This document shows positions 8,382-17,498 of a stretch of DNA of 64,000 nucleotides, piece after piece. Every line of letters begins with the position of its first letter. The first letter of the stretch is position 1. Where the stretch lies: contig CAVOZH010000011.1 in NCBI GenBank assembly GCA_963700955.1, positions 496,001 to 560,000 of the forward strand, written 5' to 3'. Source of the stretch: Nocardioides_C sp963700955. Its GTDB lineage: Bacteria; Actinomycetota; Actinomycetes; Propionibacteriales; Nocardioidaceae. The notes beneath the pieces were generated by a model. The model ran no database searches. It was given only the letters and a program-made list of their open reading frames with translations, and was not told the DNA's origin. The translations under genes were made by a program, and so were the position numbers.

Positions 8382-9259
8382 GGCTCGGCGTGCACCTGGT
8401 GAACTTCACCCTCCCGGACGGTCCCGCGGCGATCGCTCCCACCCTCGCGGCGGTCGGCCCTGCCGCGGAGGAGGCAGGCGTCGACAACCTGTCGTTCATG
8501 GACCACTACTTCCAGCTCGAGTTCCTCGGCGATCCGACCGAGCCGATGCTCGAGGGGTACACCGCCCTCGGCTTCCTGGCGGCGCACACCTCGACGGTGG
8601 AGCTGCAGCTGCTGATGACCGGGGTCACGTATCGGCATCCGGGGCTGCTCGCGAAGATCGTGGCCACCCTCGACTGCCTCTCCGGCGGGCGGGCTGCCCT
8701 GGGCATCGGCGCGGCGTGGAACGAGCGCGAGCACCTCGGCCTCGGCGTACCGTTCCCGCCGCTCGCCGAGCGGTTCGAGCGGCTCGAGGAGACACTGCAG
8801 ATCGTCCGGCAGATGTGGAGCCCGGACGACGGGCCCTTCCAGGGCCGGCACTACCAGCTGGCCGAGACGATCTGCTCCCCCCAGCCGCTGTCACCGGTCC
8901 CGGTGATGGTGGGCGGGCAGGGTGAGCGCAAGACGCTGCGGCTGGTGGCGAAGTACGCCGACGCGTGCAACGTCTTCGCCGGTCGCGGCGCGGGCCCGGT
9001 GCACGTCTCGGGCAAGCTCGCCGTGCTGCGCGAGTGGTGCGAGCGGGAGGGCCGGGCGTACGACGAGATCCGCCGCACCGTGCTCTACAACTCGCCGATC
9101 AGCCCGGACGCCGCCGGAGGCGCGGCCTTCGTCGAGGAGATGAAGGCGTACGCCGACCTCGGCATCCAGGAGGTGCACGTCATGCCGCTCCAGGGCGATC
9201 CAGTCGGCTTCGTGCGAGCGCTCGGCGAACACGTCGTACCCCGGCTGGGCGCGCTGTAG
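8378..9259 (+). CDS. LLM-class F420-dependent oxidoreductase
   Basis: 293-residue luciferase-like TIM-barrel enzyme starting at ATG 8378, which overlaps the SDR stop. Signatures are MRLGVHLVNFTLPDG at the first strand, DNLSFMDHYFQ, TGVTYRHPGLLAK and SGGRAALGIGAAWNEREH. The last is the usual phosphate-binding and flavin or F420 region. PVPVMVGGQGERKTLRLVAKYADACNVF is the standard C-terminal LLM motif (quoted in parts elsewhere in the family). Third gene of the TetR operon. The group is dominated by F420-dependent proteins in actinobacteria, so hydride transfer from F420H2 is likely; FMN cannot be excluded. Substrate unknown. Confidence 0.88.
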   Translation: MRLGVHLVNFTLPDGPAAIAPTLAAVGPAAEEAGVDNLSFMDHYFQLEFLGDPTEPMLEGYTALGFLAAHTSTVELQLLMTGVTYRHPGLLAKIVATLDCLSGGRAALGIGAAWNEREHLGLGVPFPPLAERFERLEETLQIVRQMWSPDDGPFQGRHYQLAETICSPQPLSPVPVMVGGQGERKTLRLVAKYADACNVFAGRGAGPVHVSGKLAVLREWCEREGRAYDEIRRTVLYNSPISPDAAGGAAFVEEMKAYADLGIQEVHVMPLQGDPVGFVRALGEHVVPRLGAL

Positions 9260-9278
9260 CAGCCGCCCGGCTCACCCA

Positions 9279-9340
9279 GCGCTATGGACGCATCCCAAGC
9301 GGTGCACCGCTTGCAGACCGTCCGTAACCCCGCGTTACAG
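9279..9340 (-). repeat. Dispersed 3'-end hairpin repeat, copy B (best-formed)
   Basis: On the minus strand: CTG TAA CGCGGGGTTA, then GGACGGTCTG, the perfect 18-bp palindrome CAAGCGGTGCACCGCTTG, then GGATGCGTCC. The outer GGACG/CGTCC arms pair across a 5x5 internal loop. The first TAA is the stop codon of the pcnB-like gene. It lies between two convergent genes. Confidence 0.8.
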
Positions 9341-10789
9341 GGGCGGCTGGGAGGCGCTCCAGTCGAGGAGGGCCTTGGTGGCCTCCTCCTCCGACAACGG
9401 GCCACGGTCCATCCGCAGCTCCATGAGGAACTTGTAGGCGCGGCCGACCTCGGGCCCCGGGCCAACGCCGAGGATCTGCATGATCTGGTTCCCGTCGAGG
9501 GCGGGCCGCAGGGCGTCGAGCTCCTCCTGCTCGGCGAGCTTGGCGATCCGCTCCTCGAGGTCGTCGTAGGCGCGGCGCAGCCGCTCGGCCTTACGTCTGT
9601 TGCGGGTCGTGGAGTCGGCCCGCGTCAGGATGTGCAGCCGCTCGAGCTGGTCGCCCGCGTCGCGCACGTAGCGGCGCACGGCGGAGTCGGTCCACTCGCC
9701 CGAGCCGTACCCGTGGAACCGCAGGTGCAGCTCCACCAGGCGGGCCACCGCGTCGATGTCGTCGTTGGAGAAGCGCAGCGCCTTCATCCGCTTCCTCGTG
9801 ATCTTCGCGCCGACCACGTCGTGGTGGTGGAAGGTCACCGTGCCGTCCTCGAGGAAGCGGCGGGTGCGGGGCTTGCCGACGTCGTGCATGAGCGCCGCGA
9901 ACCGCGACACGAAGTCGGGGCCGTCACCGAGCCGTTGCTCGAGGTCGATCGACTGCTCGAGCACGGTCAACGTGTGCTCGTAGACGTCCTTGTGCCGGTG
10001 GTGCTCGTCGCGCTCGAGGGCGAGCGCCGGCAGCTCGGGCAGCACGTGCCCGGCCAGTCCGGTCTCGACGAGGAGCGTGAGGCCGCGACGGGGGTACGGC
10101 GCGCACACCAGCTTCACGAGCTCGTCGCGCACCCGCTCCGCCGACACGATCTCGATCCGCCCGGCCATGGCGGTCATCGCCTCGACGACCTCCGGCGCGA
10201 CCGTGAAACCGAGCTGTGCCGCGAACCGCGCCGCCCGCATCATCCGGAGCGGGTCGTCGGAGAAAGAGTCCTCGGGCGGCGCGGGAGTGCGGAGGACCTG
10301 GTGCGCGAGGTCGACCAGCCCGCCGTACGGGTCCTCGAAGTCCCGCCCCGGCAGCGAGATCGCCATCGCGTTCACGGTGAAGTCACGCCGGCCGAGGTCG
10401 CCCTCGAGCGTGTCCCCGTAGTCCACGGTCGGCTTGCGCGAGTCCGCGTCGTACTCCTCCGACCGGTACGTCGTGATCTCCACCTGCCACTCCCCGCGGC
10501 GGCAGCCGATCGTCCCGAACGCGCGCCCCATGTCCCAGATCGCGTCCGCCCACCCCTTGAGCAGCCGCTCGGTCACCTCGGGACGCGCGGAGGTGGTGAA
10601 GTCGAGGTCGTTGTGGAGCCGGCCGAGCAGCGCGTCTCGCACCGGTCCGCCGACCAGCGCGATCTGCTCCCCGGCCTCGCTGAACCGGGCCCCCAGCTCG
10701 TCGATCACGGGCGCGATGCGAAGCATCTCCCGCACCGCGGTCTGCTGGACCTCGCTCATGCGCACTGGGGTCTGGGGCTCGTCGGGCAC
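9335..10789 (-). CDS. pcnA: CCA tRNA nucleotidyltransferase (PcnB/PcnA type, HD domain)
   Basis: Adds or repairs the 3' CCA of tRNAs. 484 residues from GTG 10789; ATG 10759 (MSEVQQTAV) is an alternative, and neither has a good Shine-Dalgarno. The nucleotidyltransferase head shows LVGGPVRDALLGR and LDFTTSARPE (DxD metal site), then RRDFTVNAMAISLPG and DDPLRMMRAARFAAQLGF. An HD domain follows with HTLTVLEQS and LMHDVGKPRTR, as in class II enzymes with phosphohydrolase activity. Its stop codon lies inside repeat copy B. It is divergent from the DUF6049 gene, matching Rv3907c, except that the Nudix gene found between them in Mycobacterium (Rv3908) is absent. Confidence 0.95.
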   Translation of the reverse strand: MPDEPQTPVRMSEVQQTAVREMLRIAPVIDELGARFSEAGEQIALVGGPVRDALLGRLHNDLDFTTSARPEVTERLLKGWADAIWDMGRAFGTIGCRRGEWQVEITTYRSEEYDADSRKPTVDYGDTLEGDLGRRDFTVNAMAISLPGRDFEDPYGGLVDLAHQVLRTPAPPEDSFSDDPLRMMRAARFAAQLGFTVAPEVVEAMTAMAGRIEIVSAERVRDELVKLVCAPYPRRGLTLLVETGLAGHVLPELPALALERDEHHRHKDVYEHTLTVLEQSIDLEQRLGDGPDFVSRFAALMHDVGKPRTRRFLEDGTVTFHHHDVVGAKITRKRMKALRFSNDDIDAVARLVELHLRFHGYGSGEWTDSAVRRYVRDAGDQLERLHILTRADSTTRNRRKAERLRRAYDDLEERIAKLAEQEELDALRPALDGNQIMQILGVGPGPEVGRAYKFLMELRMDRGPLSEEEATKALLDWSASQPPL

Positions 10790-10849
10790 GGCAGACCACT
10801 CTAGTTGCACCGTGCGAGGCCCGGACGCACGACCGTTAGCATCGACCGC

Positions 10850-13105
10850 GTGATCCGACCTGCCGCTGCACGCCTCTCCACGCGCGTGCCGGCGGGTCTT
10901 GCACGTGCCGCCTCGGCGCTCGTGACCGCCGCGCTCGTCGCGTCCCTGGCGGCAGCCCCCGCGGCGACGGCCCAGCCCGGAGGCCCCGGTGGTCCCGGAG
11001 GCGGAGGGGGAGGGCAGGACGGCACCTCCTCCACGAAGGCGCCGCTGGCGGTCTCGATCGACACGCTGACGCCGTCGACGGTCCCCCGGCGAGGGAACGT
11101 GACGGTCACCGGGCAGATCACCAACCGCTCCGACAGCACCTGGACCGACCTGAACGTCTACCTCTTCGCGTCGTCGGAGCCGATCACCACCTCTGCCGAG
11201 CTCGCGGCCGCGAACTCGACCAACGAGTCTCAGGAGGTGGGTGACCGCCTGACCCGCGACGGCCAGTTCGCCAAGGTCGCCGACCTCGACCCGGGCGAGA
11301 GCACCGACTACCGGCTGTCGGTTCCCAGCAAGGACCTCCCGTTCCACGGCCCAGGGGTCTACTGGCTCGGCGTCCACGTTCTCGGCGCCGACGACCAGGG
11401 CCGCGTCCCCGGAGCCGACGGGCGGGCCCGCACGTTCATCGCCTCCATGTCAGGACGCCGCCCTCCGACGACCCTCTCGCTGGTCGTTCCGCTGCGCGGC
11501 GTGGTGAGGCGTACGCCGGACGGACGGCTCGCCGACGTCGAGGCGTGGGCGCGACGTTTCGCGGCGGACGGTCGCCTCGCCCGGCTCGTGTCGCTGACGT
11601 CCACCGGAGCCGACGTACCCGTCACCTGGGTGGTCGACCCCGCGGTCCTCGAGGCAGCGCGCTCGGTCGCCCAGGGCAACCCGCCCTTCGACATCGAGCC
11701 CACCGACTCCGGTTCCGAGCAGGAGAGCCAGAGCCCCTCACCGAGTCCGTCGAGCCCGCTGACGGACGCTCCCGGTGCTGACTCGGGTGACTCCCAGGGC
11801 GCGACCGAGGACCTGAGCGAGCTCTCCGCGGAGGCGCGGGACGCGTCGACCTGGCTCGACGACTTCAAGGCCCTGGCGACGACCCAGACGGTGCTGTCGC
11901 TGCCTTACGGGGATGTCGACACGGCAGCCCTGCTGCGTAGCGGCTACACCGGAACCTTCGCCCGGGCCAACGAGCTCAGCAAGCTGTCCATGGACGAGCT
12001 CGGCATCGACGACAAGCCCGTCGTGGCCCCTGCCGACGGACTGCTGCCCACGCCGGCGCTCGAGCGGCTCGACCCGAGCACCGCGCTGCTGCTGTCGGAG
12101 CAGGCCGCTCCGCGCACGAACGCCACCATGGTGCGGCCCGCGAAGGGCCCCGACGCGGTGCTGAGCAGCGACGCCGCCCGGATCGGCGGTCCCACGCCGA
12201 CCCCGGCCTTCGACGCACTCGCACTGCGACAGCGGATCCTCGCGGAGGCCGCCGTACACGGCCTCACGGGCGCCTCGGAGACGCCACTGGTCGTCTCCAC
12301 CCCGGACCTGTGGGACCCGGGGAGCCAGTGGCAGCTCGCCTCCTTCTTCAGCGGCCTGAACGTGCCCTGGATACACACCGTGGACCTGCCCATGGCCTCC
12401 GCGCTCAGCATGTCCGAGGACTACCACCGACACCTCGCCTACTCCCGGGCGGCGAGGCGGCAGGAGATCCCGGCGGAGAACCTGATCGCCACCCGCGAGC
12501 TCAGCGCCGCCGGGTCGGTCCTGGCCGACCTGCTCAGCCGCAACGACACGATCGACGCCCAGGTCGGCCGGGCCGCGATGCTCGGCTCCTCGACCGAGGC
12601 CCGCAGGTACCCCTACCAGGCCCTGTCGATGACCCGGCGCCTCGCCGAGCAGGTGCACGGCCAGCTCGGGAAGGTCTACGTCGAGGGCTCACCGCTGGTG
12701 ACGATGTCGAGCGAGACGGGCAACTTCTCGGTGACCGTCGTCAACGGGCTCGACGAGCCGGTCCAGGTAGGGATCGACGCCCAGACCGGCACCGACGAGC
12801 TCAAGATCCGCGCCCCCAACCTCGTCTCACTGGGTCCTGGCCAGCGCGCGTCCGTACGCCTCGGCGTCAAGGCGACCGGCACCGGCATCCACTCGGTGCG
12901 GATCGTTCCCACCACGAAGTCCGGCCACCCGCTCGACCGGGTGACGAGGATCAAGGTCCGCAGCAGCCAGGTGGGCCTCGTGATCTGGGTGATCATGGGC
13001 ACCGGGGCAGCGGTGTTCGTGATCGCCATCGGCGCACGGATACTGCGACGCGTCCGTGACCGACGGCGGACCCAAGCCCCCGAACTGGAGGACGTCACCT
13101 CGTGA
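10850..13105 (+). CDS. DUF6049 family secreted/membrane-anchored protein
   Basis: 751 residues from GTG 10850. A signal-peptide-like segment (SALVTAALVASLAAAPAATA) is followed by a Gly/Pro linker. Then come beta-rich repeats (VSIDTLTPSTVPRRGNVTVTG resembles an Ig-like fold), a Ser/Pro-rich insertion near 290-320, and a large extracytoplasmic domain. One C-terminal membrane helix (LVIWVIMGTGAAVFVIAIGA) ends in a basic cytoplasmic tail. It overlaps murJ by 4 nt. Members of this family precede murJ across actinobacteria (Rv3909), and a role in envelope assembly with the flippase is a reasonable inference. No catalytic motif is visible. Confidence 0.85.
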   Translation: MIRPAAARLSTRVPAGLARAASALVTAALVASLAAAPAATAQPGGPGGPGGGGGGQDGTSSTKAPLAVSIDTLTPSTVPRRGNVTVTGQITNRSDSTWTDLNVYLFASSEPITTSAELAAANSTNESQEVGDRLTRDGQFAKVADLDPGESTDYRLSVPSKDLPFHGPGVYWLGVHVLGADDQGRVPGADGRARTFIASMSGRRPPTTLSLVVPLRGVVRRTPDGRLADVEAWARRFAADGRLARLVSLTSTGADVPVTWVVDPAVLEAARSVAQGNPPFDIEPTDSGSEQESQSPSPSPSSPLTDAPGADSGDSQGATEDLSELSAEARDASTWLDDFKALATTQTVLSLPYGDVDTAALLRSGYTGTFARANELSKLSMDELGIDDKPVVAPADGLLPTPALERLDPSTALLLSEQAAPRTNATMVRPAKGPDAVLSSDAARIGGPTPTPAFDALALRQRILAEAAVHGLTGASETPLVVSTPDLWDPGSQWQLASFFSGLNVPWIHTVDLPMASALSMSEDYHRHLAYSRAARRQEIPAENLIATRELSAAGSVLADLLSRNDTIDAQVGRAAMLGSSTEARRYPYQALSMTRRLAEQVHGQLGKVYVEGSPLVTMSSETGNFSVTVVNGLDEPVQVGIDAQTGTDELKIRAPNLVSLGPGQRASVRLGVKATGTGIHSVRIVPTTKSGHPLDRVTRIKVRSSQVGLVIWVIMGTGAAVFVIAIGARILRRVRDRRRTQAPELEDVTS

Positions 13106-14892
13106 ACGAGCCCACCGCTCCCGGAGACCGAGCCCAGGAGACAGCCGAGGCCGCGGCACAGGATGCGGCAGCCCCGCAGGAGGTCCAGGCGAGCACCGGC
13201 GGCGAGGCGAGCCAGTCGGCGACCGCGGCCGACCGCGAGAGCCGCAGCATCCTCTCCTCGAGCGCGGTGATGGCGTCCGGCACGGTCGTCTCCCGGCTGA
13301 GTGGCTTCGTGCGCGGCGCCCTGCTCGCCGCAGCGCTCGGCTCCTACCTGCACGCGGACCTCTTCAACATCGCCAACACGGTCCCGAACATGCTCTACAT
13401 CCTCCTGGCCGGAGGCGTGTTCAACGCCGTGCTCGTGCCGCAGCTGGTCCGGTCGATGAAGAACGACCCCGACGGCGGCGAGGCGTACACCAACCGGATC
13501 ATCACCCTGGCCGGGTTGTTCCTCGCGGTGGTGACCCTGGTCCTGGTCGTCGGGGCTCCGTGGCTCATGGACGTGTTCCTCGCCCGCAAGTACTCCACCC
13601 CCGAGCTCGCGGAGCAACGCCGGTCGGCGGTCGACTTCGCCCGCTACTGCCTGCCCCAGGTGTTCTTCTACGGCATGTTCGTGCTGGTCGGCCAGGTGCT
13701 CAACGCGCGCGGCCGCTTCGGGCCGATGATGTGGGCGCCGATCGCCAACAACGTGATCTCCGTGCTGGTCCTCGGCGTCTACCTGTTCGTGTTCGGCCCG
13801 GCGGGCAAGCAGGACACGAGCGCCTACACCACCCAGCAGGAGCTGGTCCTGGGCATCGGGGCGACTCTGGGCATCGCGGTGCAGTTCCTGGTGCTGCTGC
13901 CCTACCTGAAGCAGGCGGGCTTCACCTACCGCCCCCGCTTCGACTTCCGCGGTACCGGGCTGGGGCACACGTTCCGTCTCGGCCTGTGGACAGTGCTCTT
14001 CGTCATCGTCAACCAGATCGCGTACACGGTCGTCGTCAAGCTGGCCTCCGGTGGTGCGGCGAGCGGGCTGACCGGCGGCGATCCCGGGACTGGCTACACG
14101 ATCTACTCCCAGTCGTTCCTGCTCGTGATGGTGCCGCACGCGATCGTCACGGTCTCGCTGGCCACCGCCATACTTCCTCGGCTGTCTGCCCGGGCAGCCG
14201 AGAACGACCTCGCCGGGGTCGGCCGCGGTGTCGCGTCGACACTGCGCACCGCGCTCACCGTCATCATCCCGTTCGCCCTCCTCCTTCCCCTGGTCGCGAA
14301 GGACGTCGCCCACGTCGCCTACGGCTGGGGTGCGGCCTCGGAGGCGTACCCGGACTACGCGCTCCCGCTGGCGCTCTTCGGCGGCGGGCTGGTGTTCTTC
14401 ACGGTGCACTTCCTGATGCTTCGCGGCTACTACTCCCTCGAGCGGACGCGCACGGTGTTCTGGGTGCAGTGCGTCATCGCGGCGACGAACATCGTCCTGG
14501 CGGTCGCCATCACCCGCTCCGTAGCCGACAACCATGTGGCCGCGGGCCTGGTGCTGGCCTACGTCGGCGCCTATGCAGTCGGGGCGGCGGTCTCCTACGG
14601 ACTGCTGCGCTATCTCCTCGGCGGCCTGGAGACCGGTACGACGCTGCGCTTCCTGGTCCGGCTCGTGCTGGCCGCCGGCATCGCCGCAGCGCTGGCCTGG
14701 GCGTTCAGGTACGGCGTCACCCAGGTCTGGCCGTCCAGTGAGAGCAGGATCCGTGCGCTGGTCGTGGGAAGCCTCGTCGCGGTGGTCGACGCGGCTCTCT
14801 TCCTCGTCCTAGCACGCCTGCTCCGAATCCGGGAGGTGACCGGTGTCGTGGACCTTGTCACGTCGAGGCTCGGTCGGACTCGCGGGTCCTAG
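13102..14892 (+). CDS. murJ: Lipid II flippase MurJ
   Basis: Moves lipid II from the cytoplasmic to the outer membrane face for peptidoglycan synthesis. GTG 13102 overlaps the stop of the DUF6049 gene (GTGA). 596 residues: a cytoplasmic Ala/Glu-rich extension of about 45 residues, then MurJ with SGTVVSRLSGFVRGALLAAALG, the conserved first helix with its Arg. It continues with DLFNIANTVPNMLYILLAGGVFNAVLVP and about 14 membrane helices. Unlike the mycobacterial MviN fusion, it ends soon after the last helix. The pseudokinase part is encoded by the next gene, 47 nt downstream. Confidence 0.94.
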   Translation: MNEPTAPGDRAQETAEAAAQDAAAPQEVQASTGGEASQSATAADRESRSILSSSAVMASGTVVSRLSGFVRGALLAAALGSYLHADLFNIANTVPNMLYILLAGGVFNAVLVPQLVRSMKNDPDGGEAYTNRIITLAGLFLAVVTLVLVVGAPWLMDVFLARKYSTPELAEQRRSAVDFARYCLPQVFFYGMFVLVGQVLNARGRFGPMMWAPIANNVISVLVLGVYLFVFGPAGKQDTSAYTTQQELVLGIGATLGIAVQFLVLLPYLKQAGFTYRPRFDFRGTGLGHTFRLGLWTVLFVIVNQIAYTVVVKLASGGAASGLTGGDPGTGYTIYSQSFLLVMVPHAIVTVSLATAILPRLSARAAENDLAGVGRGVASTLRTALTVIIPFALLLPLVAKDVAHVAYGWGAASEAYPDYALPLALFGGGLVFFTVHFLMLRGYYSLERTRTVFWVQCVIAATNIVLAVAITRSVADNHVAAGLVLAYVGAYAVGAAVSYGLLRYLLGGLETGTTLRFLVRLVLAAGIAAALAWAFRYGVTQVWPSSESRIRALVVGSLVAVVDAALFLVLARLLRIREVTGVVDLVTSRLGRTRGS

Positions 14893-14939
14893 CATGTAGT
14901 TTGCCTAGGGAGATGACAGAACAAGGAGCGAGGAGGGGC

Positions 14940-16784
14940 GTGACCGACAAGCCGATCGGGCGCGGGACCGTCCTCGCGGGACGCTTCCGTCTCGAGGACC
15001 TCGTCAACGACACCGACGGCGCCAGGTTCTGGCGCGCGATCGACCAGACCCTCGCCCGCAGCGTCGCCGTCAACGTCATCGACACGGCCGACCCCAGGTC
15101 CGAAGCCCTGCTCGTCGCCGCTCGCACCTCCGCCACGATCACCGAGGGCCACTTCCTGCGCGTGCTCGACGCCGCCCAGGAGGACGGCGTCGTGTACGTC
15201 GTGCACGAGTGGGGCAACGGGATGTCGCTGGACAAGATGCTCGGGGACGGGCCGCTCCCGGCGCGTCGTGCCGCCTGGCTGGTCAAGGAGGTCGCCGAGG
15301 CGATCACCGTCGCCCACGGCCACGGCATCGCCCACGGCCGCCTCGTGCCCGAGAACGTCATGGTCACCGAGGCGGGTTCGGTCAAGCTCATCGGCTTCGT
15401 CGTCGACGCGGTGCTCCACGGACGACGCCAGCCCGCCACGGCTGACGGGCGCGTGCTCAGCGACCACGAGTCCGACGTACACAACCTCGGAGCGCTCCTC
15501 TACGCCACGCTCGTGGGCAAGTGGGCCGGTGCCCAGGCCTGCGCCCTCCCTGAGGCCCCACGCGACCACAACCGCACGCTGCGGCCGCGTCAGGTGCGAG
15601 CAGGAGTGCCCAGGGCGCTGGACACCATCTGTGACCGGATCCTCAACCCCAGCGAGATGGGCGCGGCGATCGAGACCGCGCAGGAGGTGTGCGCAGCCCT
15701 CAGCGACTTCATCGGCGACGTCGCCGCGCCCGCCATGGGCCACGAGCCGACCGTGATGATCGAGCGCGACGTGCGGGCCGGCCTGGGTGCTGTCTCGTCG
15801 GGTGCCGGCGTGCCGGTGAGCGGCGACGTAGCCGGCGAGGAGCTCCAGGCGACCCAGGCGGCCGCCCCACCGGTTCCCCCGCACAGGGCGGATCCCGAGG
15901 CGACCCAGGCCGCCGGCCCGATGTTCGACGACGACGTGCCGACTCGCCGACCCGCACCGCCCCCGCCTCCCCCGCTGCCGGAGCCGGAGGTCAGGCCGCT
16001 GTTCGCACCGGGCCCGCCCCGAGCGGCCACGGAGCGCTGGGGCGGCGGCCCCGACGACCCGTCGTCCGCAGTGCGTGGCATCCACTCCACCCATGGCACG
16101 GGCTCGCTGCCCGCCGTATGGGGGCCCGACGCGGCGCCCGACGCTGGTGAGGAGCCCGACTGGGAGTCGCAGGACACCAGCAGGGACTGGCTCAAGCTGG
16201 CCGCAGCGGTCGGGGTGATCGTGGTGCTCGTCCTGCTGATCATCCTCGCGTTCAACCTCGGTCGTGGCTCCGACGGCAAACCGTCCGCGCAGCCCACCGA
16301 CAACGCCACCACGTCGAGCGCTCCCGCTGGTCCCGTCTCCATCGCGGGCATCAGCGATCTCGACCCGCCTCCGGCCGGCAACAGTGAGGAGAACGGCGAC
16401 CTCGCCGGCCTCGCGATCGACGGCGACCCGGGCACCGCCTGGCAGACCATGCAGTACTACGGCAACCCCAAGTTCGGGCTGCTCAAGGACGGCGTCGGCC
16501 TCGTCGTCGACCTCGGCAAGCAGCAGGAGGTCTCCTCGGCCCAGGTGACCGTCCAGGGCGGCCCCACCAGCCTGGAGATCCTCGCGGCACCCGAGGGCAG
16601 CGGCGCACCGGACAACGTCGACAACCTCCGGCGGGTCGCTTCGGCGAAGGGCGTCAACGGCCGCACCAACCTCGAGTTCGACGAGCCGGTGAACACCGAG
16701 TACCTCGTCGTCTGGCTGACGTCCCTCCCACCTGCTGACGGCGCCTACCGCGGGCGGATCGCCGAGATCGTCGTCAGGCACTGA
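14940..16784 (+). CDS. Membrane-anchored pseudokinase with extracytoplasmic discoidin-like domain (MurJ partner)
   Basis: 614 residues. GTG 14940 is preferred for its AGGAGG; ATG 14913 is possible. Residues 1-260 form a kinase fold lacking key residues: the VAIK lysine is Asn (SVAVNVID), HRD is HGR (GIAHGRLVPENVMV), and DFG is IGF (VKLIGFVVDA). A Pro-rich linker, one membrane helix (LAAAVGVIVVLVLLIILAF, about 415-435) and a C-terminal beta domain with AGLAIDGDPGTAWQT follow, as in galactose-binding/discoidin folds. In M. tuberculosis the same module is fused to MviN and, once phosphorylated by PknB, binds FhaA. Here it is a free gene between murJ and sigM, so it probably acts in trans on MurJ. 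Confidence 0.85.
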   Translation: MTDKPIGRGTVLAGRFRLEDLVNDTDGARFWRAIDQTLARSVAVNVIDTADPRSEALLVAARTSATITEGHFLRVLDAAQEDGVVYVVHEWGNGMSLDKMLGDGPLPARRAAWLVKEVAEAITVAHGHGIAHGRLVPENVMVTEAGSVKLIGFVVDAVLHGRRQPATADGRVLSDHESDVHNLGALLYATLVGKWAGAQACALPEAPRDHNRTLRPRQVRAGVPRALDTICDRILNPSEMGAAIETAQEVCAALSDFIGDVAAPAMGHEPTVMIERDVRAGLGAVSSGAGVPVSGDVAGEELQATQAAAPPVPPHRADPEATQAAGPMFDDDVPTRRPAPPPPPPLPEPEVRPLFAPGPPRAATERWGGGPDDPSSAVRGIHSTHGTGSLPAVWGPDAAPDAGEEPDWESQDTSRDWLKLAAAVGVIVVLVLLIILAFNLGRGSDGKPSAQPTDNATTSSAPAGPVSIAGISDLDPPPAGNSEENGDLAGLAIDGDPGTAWQTMQYYGNPKFGLLKDGVGLVVDLGKQQEVSSAQVTVQGGPTSLEILAAPEGSGAPDNVDNLRRVASAKGVNGRTNLEFDEPVNTEYLVVWLTSLPPADGAYRGRIAEIVVRH

Positions 16785-16787
16785 GAC

Positions 16788-17498
16788 GTGCCCGAGTCGC
16801 CGGGGCCCGAGCCAGAGGTTCCGGATGACCGTGCACTCCTCGCCGCACACGTCGCGGGCGACCCCGAGGCCTTCGGCCTGCTGTTCCGGCGGCACCGCGA
16901 CCGGCTGTGGGCCGTCGCCCTGCGCACGATGGGTGACCCGGAAGAGGCCGCCGACGCCCTCCAGGACGCGCTCGTCTCCGCCTTCCGACGGGCCGACTCC
17001 TACCGCGGCGACGCCGCCGTGACGACCTGGTTGCACCGGGTCGTGGTCAACGCCTGTCTGGACCGGCTGCGCCGGCGCAAGGTGCGGGCGACCGACTCCC
17101 TGCCCGACGCGCTCGAGGAGTACGCCGGCCGTGGGGCACTCTCCACGAGCGCCATCCGTGGCTCCTCCACCGACAGCGCCGACCCCGCCGACCTCGTGCT
17201 CGACGAGGAGCAGCGCACGCTCGTGCTCCGCGCCCTCGACGCCCTTGCTCCGGACCAGAAGGCGGCCCTGGTCCTCGTCGACATGCAGGGGTACTCCGTG
17301 GAGGAGGCGGCTGCCGTCCTGGACTGCCCCGCCGGCACCGTCAAGAGCCGCTGCTCACGGGGCCGCGCACGGCTTGCGACGCTGCTCGCCGAGCTCCGTC
17401 CTGGCCCGGTGTCCAGGGGCGGGCCCGCGGGCGACGCGGAACCAAAGGGCATGCGCGCACGTCCAACCACAGGACCGGTCGGAGGAGGTGAGAGCTGA
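16788..17498 (+). CDS. sigM: ECF RNA polymerase sigma factor SigM
   Basis: 236 residues from GTG 16788, 3 nt after the pseudokinase stop. Sigma region 2 contains DPEAFGLLFRRHRDRLW, EEAADALQDALVSAFRRAD and TWLHRVVVNACLDRLRRRK. Region 4 contains RALDALAPDQKAALVLVD and YSVEEAAAVLDCPAGTVKSR. The Gly/Pro-rich tail lacks further domains. The anti-sigma gene starts at the next base after its stop. Position between the murJ module and trxB matches sigM of Mycobacterium (Rv3911), which is why I use the name. Its stress signal cannot be read from this sequence. Confidence 0.92.
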   Translation: MPESPGPEPEVPDDRALLAAHVAGDPEAFGLLFRRHRDRLWAVALRTMGDPEEAADALQDALVSAFRRADSYRGDAAVTTWLHRVVVNACLDRLRRRKVRATDSLPDALEEYAGRGALSTSAIRGSSTDSADPADLVLDEEQRTLVLRALDALAPDQKAALVLVDMQGYSVEEAAAVLDCPAGTVKSRCSRGRARLATLLAELRPGPVSRGGPAGDAEPKGMRARPTTGPVGGGES

